NCBI GenBank assembly: GCA_012511135.1
Contig: JAAZGQ010000120.1
Span: 1 to 5,178 of the forward strand
Source of the DNA: Bacteroidales bacterium
GTDB taxonomy: Bacteria > Bacteroidota > Bacteroidia > Bacteroidales > UBA1402
Direction of reading: 5' to 3'
Length of the DNA: 5,178 bases
Shown: piece after piece, positions 1 through 5,178 of the stretch
How positions within the stretch are numbered: the first letter of the stretch is position 1
How the letters are laid out: every line of letters begins with the position of its first letter
Made by a program: the position numbers and the translations under genes
Notes under the pieces: model-generated
What the model saw: only the letters and a program-made list of their open reading frames with translations
Told to the model about the DNA's origin: nothing
The model's database searches: none

Positions 1-673
1 CGGCCAAATCGTTGATGCCTGCCACATCGAACCAAAACACCTGATTCAGAGCGTGGTGCAAGCCCAGCGGAATGAGCAGGCGATTGAAAAAGGCATACAG
101 CCCGACACCGACAGCTCCGGTATCCAAGATGCTTTTACCAAACAAGATAAGGCCGTTGTACATCAGTGGCCAGCTAAAAAAAAGCAGAATGCTGACAATA
201 CAGGCAAGGCCGGCTGCCACTATGGGAACAGAGCGTTTGCCTCCAAAAAAAGCCAAAGCATCGGGCAGCTTAGTGTTTTTGAATCGGTTGTAACAAAAAG
301 CACCCAATAAGCCGGAAATAATACCTGTAAATACATTCTCGATTTTATCGAAGGCTGGATCTGCCACACTGCCGCTTAACTTTGCTACGCTGACCGGAGA
401 GAGTAAAGTGATAATAACCAGCCAGCTTACCAGCCCTGCCAGGGCAGCGGCCCCCTTGCTTTCGTCGGCCATTCCCACCGAAACGCCAATGGCAAACAGC
501 AGGGGAATGTGATTGAGGATAGCTCCACCGGCCTGCAACAAAAACGTAGCCGGAATATTGCTGCCCAATGAAGATTCCAGCCAATAAGCTATGCCCAGCA
601 AAATACCGGCCACCGGCAGGCAGGCCACCGGCAACATCAGCGATTTGCCCAATCTTTGCAGGTATTTCATCAT
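1..673 (-). CDS. nagE: PTS permease IIC, N-acetylglucosamine/glucose type (3' end outside window)
   Basis: This is the membrane channel subunit of a glucose-family PTS, which imports a sugar across the inner membrane while IIB phosphorylates it. The first 224 residues are visible. They include hydrophobic segments near residues 11-31, 54-68, 76-93, 114-128 and 149-171, the family motif FFGGKR at 142-147, FFNRLLIP at 195-202, GLHHALN at 204-210 and WFDVAGIND at 214-222. The last two motifs are typical of GlcNAc carriers (NagE/NagP) and less so of PtsG or MalX, so GlcNAc is the favoured substrate by inference. The chosen ATG (673-671) overlaps the HPr stop codon as ATGA; a second ATG follows immediately (670-668). 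The AGGAG just upstream is part of the HPr coding sequence but could serve as a ribosome site. The frame stays open through a run of eight T's near 176-183. The rest of IIC and any IIB domain lie beyond the left edge, so a free-standing or fused IIB cannot be judged. Confidence 0.93.
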   Translation of the reverse strand, partial: MMKYLQRLGKSLMLPVACLPVAGILLGIAYWLESSLGSNIPATFLLQAGGAILNHIPLLFAIGVSVGMADESKGAAALAGLVSWLVIITLLSPVSVAKLSGSVADPAFDKIENVFTGIISGLLGAFCYNRFKNTKLPDALAFFGGKRSVPIVAAGLACIVSILLFFSWPLMYNGLILFGKSILDTGAVGVGLYAFFNRLLIPLGLHHALNQVFWFDVAGINDLA

Positions 674-927
674 AGCTTCTCCTGTAAAAAATGTTTTAGC
701 TCTTCGGCCGCTTCAATTTCGTCTTCGCCTTGTATACTCAATTTTATTTTATCACTCTGTTTAAGCCCCAGGCTCATCAGGGCAATCATTTTTTTTGCAC
801 TGATTTCTTTATCCCTGTATTGTATGCTTATCGATGAACGGTATGCCGTAGCTGTTTTTACCAGCTCAGCCGCAGGTCTGGCGTGTATGCCCAGGGGATC
901 GGTAATGGTGTATTCAAATTGTATCAT
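670..927 (-). CDS. ptsH: HPr phosphocarrier protein of the PTS
   Basis: HPr is the small cytoplasmic carrier that takes phosphate from enzyme I on His15 and passes it to IIA. The 85-residue length matches the family. The active-site motif GIHARPAA at 13-20 places His15 and Arg17 exactly where E. coli and B. subtilis HPr have them, and the second helix keeps the MSLGL signature at 51-55. The regulatory serine at position 46 is replaced: the sequence reads SAKKMIAL at 43-50, giving Lys46 in an ungapped alignment. ATP-dependent Ser46 phosphorylation by HPr kinase is therefore not possible at this site. The start is the ATG at 927-925; the open frame extends further upstream to 1044, but that extension lies inside ptsI and is not HPr-like. 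The gene starts 14 nt before the ptsI stop, has no strong Shine-Dalgarno, and its stop overlaps the IIC start, so translation is probably coupled on both sides. Confidence 0.97.
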   Translation of the reverse strand: MIQFEYTITDPLGIHARPAAELVKTATAYRSSISIQYRDKEISAKKMIALMSLGLKQSDKIKLSIQGEDEIEAAEELKHFLQEKL

Positions 928-2557
928 TAGGTGAAGCAGATTGTAAATATTGTTCAGACAGGTATTTTTTGAAGGCCGGGACGAATACCGGTGCCATGGA
1001 AAAACTCCGGAATCCCATGTCGGCAAGCTCCCGGGTATGGGCAATGTCGTGAGCCAGTTCTCCGCAAATGGAGCAGGGAATCTGTGCCGCTTTTGCTGCC
1101 CGCATCACCTCTCCCAGCATACGGAAAACAGCAGGATGCGATTGCCGGTACAGTGCCGCAAGAGCAGGATTTTGCCGGTCAACGGCCAGGGTGTATTGGG
1201 TCAGGTCGTTGCTGCCAATACTGAAGAATGCGGCCTCTTTGGCCAATGCTTCGCTAAGCATCACGGCTGCGGGGGTTTCTATCATGGCACCGACTGGCAG
1301 TTCCGGGATCTCCAGACCTTCTTGTCGTAGTTCTTCTTGTACTTCTAGCAGTAGGCCTTTGACCTGAAGTAATTCGTCAAGGGAAATCAACATGGGTACC
1401 ATCAGCATAAGATTGCCGAATGCAGCAGCCCGACAGATTGCCCTAAGCTGAGTTCTGAAAACATCTTGCCTTTGCAGGCAGAGCCGTATGCCCCGGTTGC
1501 CCAGGGCAGGATTCTCTTCTCTGGCTAAACCAAAGCAGGGAGCGTCTTTGTCTGCTCCAATGTCCAGAGTTCGTATCACCACTTTCCTGCCTTGCATTCC
1601 CAGGGCCAAACGGCGGTAAACCTGGAACAATTCCTCTTCGGAAGGAAAGTCTAAACGCCCCAGATAGGCAAATTCACTGCGAAACAAGCCTATGCCCTGA
1701 CAATGGTGCTCGAGTACAGAATCCAGCTCTTCCGGGCTGCCAATATTGGCCAGGATTTCAATTTCCTCGCCGGTTTTGAGGTAAAAAGGCCTGTTGTCTG
1801 TGGCCGGCTTTTTGATTTTCTCCCGTTTGATTTCTTGGATAAACCGGTTTAGTAATGCCTTATCAGGATCCAGGTAAAACATCCCCGCGGAGGCATCCAG
1901 GGCCAGTATTTTGTTCTCATAAGTCTTGTCAGATTCAATGTCTGCCGAAATCAGGCAGGGCAATTTCATGGCGGCGGCCAGTATGGCCAGATGAGAATGA
2001 GCAGAGCCCCCACTCAGTACAATTCCCTGCAGCTGCGGTGAGCGCCATTGCATCAGCTCCCCCGGACTAAGATCTTTGGCCAGTAAAATAAAGGGCTCTT
2101 CGGGAGGATAAACGCTGGCAGATTGTCCGCTCAATATCGTATGCAGGCGTCTTGACAGATCGAAGATGTCTGCCGCTTTGCTGCGCATCTGCTCGTTTTC
2201 CATTCCCAGAAAGATTGCGGCAATTTTTTCCCCTCCTGCTTTGACCGCCTGAATTGCACTGAGATCTTTTTTGATAATTAGCTCTCTGACGACTTCCTCA
2301 AAATCCTCGTCCATCAACATCATCGTCTGGGCTTCGAAAATGGCGGCCTGATCTTTGCCCAACGAGGTAGCGCTTTGTTCTTGCAAATTTTGAAGTTGTA
2401 CTCCGGCCTCTGAGCGGGCTTTATAAAACCGCTCCAGCTCAAAAGAAGGACTGTTGGTGTTTTCGACGACAATATTGGCAGAAACACAGGATGAAATAAC
2501 GAGCACTTTGCCTGTGGCTTTTCCTTCAACAATACCAAATCCTTTTCCTGTGTACAT
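914..2557 (-). CDS. ptsI: PTS enzyme I (PEP-protein phosphotransferase)
   Basis: Enzyme I autophosphorylates from phosphoenolpyruvate and passes the phosphate to HPr, starting every PTS relay in the cytoplasm. At 547 residues it is slightly shorter than the E. coli enzyme (about 575). The N-terminal HPr-binding and phosphohistidine domain spans roughly 1-235, with the phosphohistidine motif GGSAHSH at 183-189, so the active residue is His189. The C-terminal PEP-binding barrel spans roughly 260-535. It shows Arg293 (LFRSEF), Arg329 (VVIRTLDIGADK), the metal ligands Glu427 (IETPAA) and Asp451 (GSNDLTQYTLAVDR), and the catalytic Cys498 (ICGELA). All key residues are present, so the enzyme should be active. 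The ATG lies 4 nt after the crr stop codon and has no visible Shine-Dalgarno. The 3' end overlaps ptsH by 14 nt. The order IIA, EI, HPr, IIC on one strand points to a single operon. Confidence 0.98.
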   Translation of the reverse strand: MYTGKGFGIVEGKATGKVLVISSCVSANIVVENTNSPSFELERFYKARSEAGVQLQNLQEQSATSLGKDQAAIFEAQTMMLMDEDFEEVVRELIIKKDLSAIQAVKAGGEKIAAIFLGMENEQMRSKAADIFDLSRRLHTILSGQSASVYPPEEPFILLAKDLSPGELMQWRSPQLQGIVLSGGSAHSHLAILAAAMKLPCLISADIESDKTYENKILALDASAGMFYLDPDKALLNRFIQEIKREKIKKPATDNRPFYLKTGEEIEILANIGSPEELDSVLEHHCQGIGLFRSEFAYLGRLDFPSEEELFQVYRRLALGMQGRKVVIRTLDIGADKDAPCFGLAREENPALGNRGIRLCLQRQDVFRTQLRAICRAAAFGNLMLMVPMLISLDELLQVKGLLLEVQEELRQEGLEIPELPVGAMIETPAAVMLSEALAKEAAFFSIGSNDLTQYTLAVDRQNPALAALYRQSHPAVFRMLGEVMRAAKAAQIPCSICGELAHDIAHTRELADMGFRSFSMAPVFVPAFKKYLSEQYLQSASPNDTI

Positions 2558-2561
2558 AAGC

Positions 2562-3038
2562 TTATTTTTTTCGCAAACGCAGGATGACCTTATCCAGGGG
2601 CCTGATGTTCCTGCCAGGAAAACTTTCTATTCTGACATAATCGGCACTGTTGCAAACGACCATGGGAACAATGATGCTGTATCCCTCTTGTTGAATAGCC
2701 TGCGGGTCGAATTCAATCAGAGGATCTCCGGCTTTGACTTCAGCCCCCTGCTGCACCAGGGCTTTGAAATGTCTGCCCTTTAATTTTACCGTATCAATGC
2801 CGATGTGAATCAGAAATTCAAGGCCATCTTCGCTAAGCAGGCTCAGGGCGTGGGCCGTATCAAAGAGCACTTCGACTTTGGCATCAAAAGGAGCTACAAC
2901 CAAGCCTTTGGAGGGCAGTATCGCCAGTCCTTTGCCCAGCATTTCCCCTGCAAAGGCCTCATCACCGCATTCGCTCAGGGGGAGAGTTTTGCCCTCGAGC
3001 GGGGATAAGATTTCTATGGTCTTGCCGAATCCAAACAT
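2562..3038 (-). CDS. crr: PTS IIA component, glucose family (free-standing)
   Basis: This cytoplasmic IIA domain of the glucose superfamily accepts phosphate from HPr and donates it to IIB of the sugar permease. It is a stand-alone protein of 158 residues, close to E. coli Crr (169) but with a shorter N-terminal tail. The two conserved histidines are present: His63 in TAHALS and the phosphorylated His78 in IHIGIDTVKLKG (77-88). Other family features are the N-terminal SPLEGKTLPL (12-21), VAPFDAKVEVLF (48-59) and the IEFD motif near 108-111. It opens the PTS cluster and ends 4 nt before ptsI. The 56-nt gap to the upstream gene has no clear promoter, operator or terminator, and the start lacks a Shine-Dalgarno, so it may be transcribed by readthrough or from a promoter I cannot recognise. 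In E. coli the homologue also controls adenylate cyclase and permeases; whether that applies here cannot be told. Confidence 0.96.
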   Translation of the reverse strand: MFGFGKTIEILSPLEGKTLPLSECGDEAFAGEMLGKGLAILPSKGLVVAPFDAKVEVLFDTAHALSLLSEDGLEFLIHIGIDTVKLKGRHFKALVQQGAEVKAGDPLIEFDPQAIQQEGYSIIVPMVVCNSADYVRIESFPGRNIRPLDKVILRLRKK

Positions 3039-3094
3039 TGCTAAGAATTTAGTCTGAGAAAGTATTCCAAGCCGTTTTTTTTAAAAACTGTTTA

Positions 3095-4960
3095 TCAGAG
3101 TGCTGATTTAATATGTTGCCAGTGAGCACGAATGCCCGCTTTTAATTTAATACTGTCGTTAAGCTGGGGGCCGTTGTTTTCCCAGAGATTCAGACCGGGC
3201 TGGTTTTGTCCGAATTTGGGCAGGCTGCACCAGTTGTCACGTATGGTCATCCACGAAGAGGCTTCGTCCAGATAAATGTAATAACCCTGAGTTTTGTCGT
3301 GTACATATTCGGGATGATAAATATCGTGGACGTAATTTTCGGCAATCAGTGTTCCGGTTTGTGCCGACAAGGTGTACAATCCACCGCAGCTGTAGTTGTG
3401 TCTGCCGAAATGATGTACCTGATTGGCAATTATTCGGTTGTCTTTCATGCAGTTGTCCGTTCTGGTCCAACCCCAGCCCACACTAATGCCTGAATAGGGT
3501 AGCTCGCAGACTTCGTTGTGCTCAATCAGCACATCCTGAACATAGCCGGCCAGGATGCCGGGACAGCCCCAGTATTCGCTGCCGCAGTTGAATATATAAT
3601 TGTCTTTTATAACTGCTTTGCGGCTTATTTCGCGCAGGTCTTTGGGCTGATAGGGCAGGTGAGTTTCTGTGCCGGGCTCCGAGAACCGGCCCATGACAAT
3701 ACCGCTGCCGGCAATATCCTGAAAGACGCAGCCTTCGATGCGGTCATCTGCGGAAGCTTCCAGGTAATCCAGTCCCGAGGCCCCCAGGTGTTCAAAACGA
3801 CAGGCTTCGAAGACCGTGCTGTTAACGGCATATAATTCAACGGCTGCAGCCTGTCTGCCTATCCAGGCCTGGTTTTCAAGAGCAGCTTTGTCGGGCGTCC
3901 CCGGTTCTTTCAACTTATAAGCATCCAGCAGAAACATGCCAGCCTGCAATGGCACATAGCCTTGCAGTGAAGGCCGCAGCCAGTTGCTGTAGGCAAAACT
4001 CAGTCCATGGAAACGAATATGTTCCACCGGCCTGTCCAAAGAACCTTGCACACTGATCAGGGTTTCCAGTACAGGCACAACACATTCAGCCCGCTGCATA
4101 TCCTGTCCCTTCAGCGGAATATAATACAGCAATGCCTGCTCTCGGTCGTGGTACCATTCTCCGGGTTCATCGAGCCATTCTATGGCCCGGCTCAAAATAA
4201 AGGGAGAATTGCCTTCTTGCGAGATAACGGGAGGCGGCCAGGGATGTTCAAATTCCAACCGGCTTTCGGGGGCATGGAAACTCAAGATCGCTTCCTTGTC
4301 TTTGATTAGAATATCTTTGACGCGCAAAATGGCTACTTCCCACATCTGATGGATGAAAAACTCCATTCCATCGGTAGTGACGAAGCTTTTTTGTTCGGGT
4401 GCTGGAATGTGAATCTCCTGTTTATCGTAATCTACCGCCAGGATGCTTTGCATATCAGAAGTGTCAGTATTGCCGGCAGCCCGGGCTTTTTGTCCGTTCA
4501 CGTAAAATTGCCGGAAATCAATATCCCGGCCTCCGTACTTAGGAACTTTGGCCACCCGTACTTTTGAAGCAATGTTTTTGTTCATCCCTTTTACACTCTT
4601 TTTCAAAGGCTCCCAGCCTTCGATGCTGAGACCTCCACTGATGACTGCCTTGCCGTAGTGTTCTGCGCGAATCGTGGTTGGGCTGTCACGGCTGCCGGAG
4701 TCTTCGGGACGTATCAACAAAGTTTCGGGCAAGGTATAGCAGCCGTCTTTGAGTATAATTTCTATACCATTTTTTATGGAAGCATCACCAAGTCTTCTCA
4801 TTTCTCTGGCTTTGCGCAAGGCTGCCTGTAAGCTGCCCAGGGCTTGTTGTTTTGTACCGGGATTTCTGTCAGAGCCCGAGGGCGACACCCAGATCTCTGC
4901 CGAAGAATAAGCTTTACAGCCGGCTGTAAGCAGGAAGAGAAAAAGGAGGAGTGATTTCAT
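3095..4960 (-). CDS. Lipoprotein with right-handed parallel beta-helix, GH141-like glycoside hydrolase
   Basis: This is probably an exported carbohydrate-active enzyme. The ATG at 4960-4958 gives 621 residues beginning with Lys2, a hydrophobic stretch and a lipobox TAGC with Cys15, so a lipid-anchored envelope protein is expected; Lys at +2 argues against inner-membrane retention. Residues 22-40 (IWVSPSGSD..NPGT) and 84-118 (RPEDSGS...ISGGLSIEGW) form the N-terminal entry typical of GH141-like proteins. Residues about 310-580 hold beta-helix coils with the family motif LPYSGISVGWGW (487-498), then GGLYTL (526-531) and YLDEASS (563-569), and the C-terminal WENNGP (593-598). Characterised GH141 members, from memory, are an alpha-L-fucosidase acting on pectin and a xylanase, so the substrate is open. 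Where relatives usually read DGG-IYT, this protein reads SCGGLYT (524-530), a possible loss of one catalytic Asp. A TTG start 30 nt upstream is in frame but falls inside the likely promoter and spoils the signal peptide. Confidence 0.85.
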   Translation of the reverse strand: MKSLLLFLFLLTAGCKAYSSAEIWVSPSGSDRNPGTKQQALGSLQAALRKAREMRRLGDASIKNGIEIILKDGCYTLPETLLIRPEDSGSRDSPTTIRAEHYGKAVISGGLSIEGWEPLKKSVKGMNKNIASKVRVAKVPKYGGRDIDFRQFYVNGQKARAAGNTDTSDMQSILAVDYDKQEIHIPAPEQKSFVTTDGMEFFIHQMWEVAILRVKDILIKDKEAILSFHAPESRLEFEHPWPPPVISQEGNSPFILSRAIEWLDEPGEWYHDREQALLYYIPLKGQDMQRAECVVPVLETLISVQGSLDRPVEHIRFHGLSFAYSNWLRPSLQGYVPLQAGMFLLDAYKLKEPGTPDKAALENQAWIGRQAAAVELYAVNSTVFEACRFEHLGASGLDYLEASADDRIEGCVFQDIAGSGIVMGRFSEPGTETHLPYQPKDLREISRKAVIKDNYIFNCGSEYWGCPGILAGYVQDVLIEHNEVCELPYSGISVGWGWTRTDNCMKDNRIIANQVHHFGRHNYSCGGLYTLSAQTGTLIAENYVHDIYHPEYVHDKTQGYYIYLDEASSWMTIRDNWCSLPKFGQNQPGLNLWENNGPQLNDSIKLKAGIRAHWQHIKSAL

Positions 4961-4987
4961 AGCGTGGTAAATTGTAAGAATAAAAAA

Positions 4988-4995
4988 CAAAAATA
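4988..4995 (-). promoter_or_regulatory. Candidate Bacteroidota-type -7 promoter element (TAnnTTTG)
   Basis: The minus strand reads TATTTTTG, a perfect match to the TAnnTTTG -7 element described for Bacteroidota housekeeping sigma factors. It ends 27 nt before the ATG of the beta-helix lipoprotein gene, leaving a plausible leader of about 20 nt. No clear TTTG or TTG is found at the expected -33 distance; only a T-rich run lies a little further upstream (near 5020-5030). The stretch is A/T-rich, so a chance match is possible. Confidence 0.4.
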
Positions 4996-5040
4996 GGAAA
5001 AGCCTTGGATTCTGCTCTGTAAAAAACGCAAAAAAGCTCC

Positions 5041-5178
5041 TTAATGCTTGCTTTCCTGCCAGATCATAATCAGAATCAGGCAGGCAAAGGCAGCCAGTGA
5101 ACCCATCAGGTCAAAAAGCAAATCCATAAATTCTGCACCTCTGTAGGGTAAATAGTTCTGAATGAATTCAATCAAAGC
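5041..5178 (-). CDS. VanZ-like small membrane protein (5' end outside window)
   Basis: Only the last 45 residues and a TAA stop are visible. They carry the signature of the VanZ-like family: the segment EFIQNYLPYRGAEFMDLLFD (visible residues 4-23), in which E-x-x-Q, the P-Y/F-R and the D-x-x-x-D pattern are conserved, followed by one hydrophobic helix (about 24-40) and a short charged tail WQESKH. VanZ-like proteins are small integral membrane proteins. The namesake gives low-level teicoplanin resistance, but most members have no known role, and no resistance function should be assumed here. It lies 80 nt upstream of the beta-helix lipoprotein gene on the same strand, separated by an A/T-rich spacer with a likely promoter, so the two are probably separate transcription units. 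The assignment rests on the short visible motif. Confidence 0.75.
   Translation of the reverse strand, partial: ALIEFIQNYLPYRGAEFMDLLFDLMGSLAAFACLILIMIWQESKH

Noticed and set aside
176..183. Run of eight A's (eight T's in the coding sense) inside the IIC gene as a phase-variation switch or frameshift
   Set aside because: The reading frame is intact through the run and matches the family on both sides; eight is short for a contingency tract and similar runs occur elsewhere in the window.
53..310. Plus-strand 85-residue open frame near the left edge
   Set aside because: It is antisense to the IIC coding sequence, which matches its family throughout; the translated protein is low-complexity polar sequence with no motif.
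928..1044. N-terminal extension of the HPr frame starting at 1044
   Set aside because: The added residues are not HPr-like and lie inside ptsI; the ATG at 927 gives the normal 85-residue HPr with His at position 15.
950..2070. Plus-strand open frames within the ptsI region
   Set aside because: They lie opposite a well-conserved gene, show no recognisable protein features, and are explained as shadows of its codon use.
3075..3088. A/T-only inverted repeat (GTTTTT-AAAAAC) as a terminator after the lipoprotein gene
   Set aside because: The stem is only one G-C pair plus A-T pairs with a short A loop and no U tract after it, so it is unlikely to terminate.
4961..4990. Upstream TTG start for the lipoprotein gene
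   Set aside because: It adds MFFILTIYHA before a perfectly good signal peptide, and it overlaps the likely promoter element.
5014..5050. Hairpin plus T-run after the VanZ-like gene (AAGC...GCTT followed by T's)
   Set aside because: The stem is four base pairs with an eight-base loop and flanking mismatches. The T-runs are suggestive but the structure is too weak to call a terminator.

Overview
All six supported genes lie on the minus strand, so the window reads from its high-coordinate end to its low-coordinate end. In that order it holds: the 3' end of a VanZ-like small membrane protein; a 621-residue lipoprotein with a right-handed parallel beta-helix, resembling glycoside hydrolase family GH141; and a tight four-gene phosphotransferase (PTS) cluster of IIA (crr type), enzyme I (ptsI), HPr (ptsH) and the first 224 residues of a glucose/N-acetylglucosamine-type IIC permease. 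The IIC runs off the left edge.

The PTS cluster is a nearly complete phosphorelay: PEP -> EI (His189) -> HPr (His15) -> IIA (His78) -> IIB (not seen; presumably fused to or downstream of the truncated IIC) -> sugar entering through IIC. Junctions are very tight: 4 nt between IIA and EI, a 14-nt overlap between EI and HPr, and a 4-nt ATGA overlap between HPr and IIC. The four genes are therefore almost certainly one transcript. The motifs GLHHALN and WFDVAGIND in the IIC favour N-acetylglucosamine over glucose as the substrate. The sugar-degrading lipoprotein directly upstream, on the same strand, could release or expose sugars outside the cell, but a functional link is inference from proximity.

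The likely host is a member of Bacteroidota, with moderate to low confidence. Four points support it: the starts of the lipoprotein, crr, ptsI and ptsH genes lack good Shine-Dalgarno sequences; a perfect TAnnTTTG (-7 type) promoter element sits in front of the lipoprotein gene; GH141-like beta-helix lipoproteins are common in that phylum; and base composition is roughly balanced. A complete PTS would be uncommon there, since Bacteroides-type bacteria mostly lack one.

The window does not show an obviously new system. The two points most worth a second look are an HPr with lysine instead of serine at regulatory position 46, and a GH141-like enzyme in which a residue that I recall as a catalytic aspartate appears to be serine. 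No RNA gene, insertion sequence, CRISPR array or convincing terminator was seen. No intergenic stretch is longer than 80 bases.
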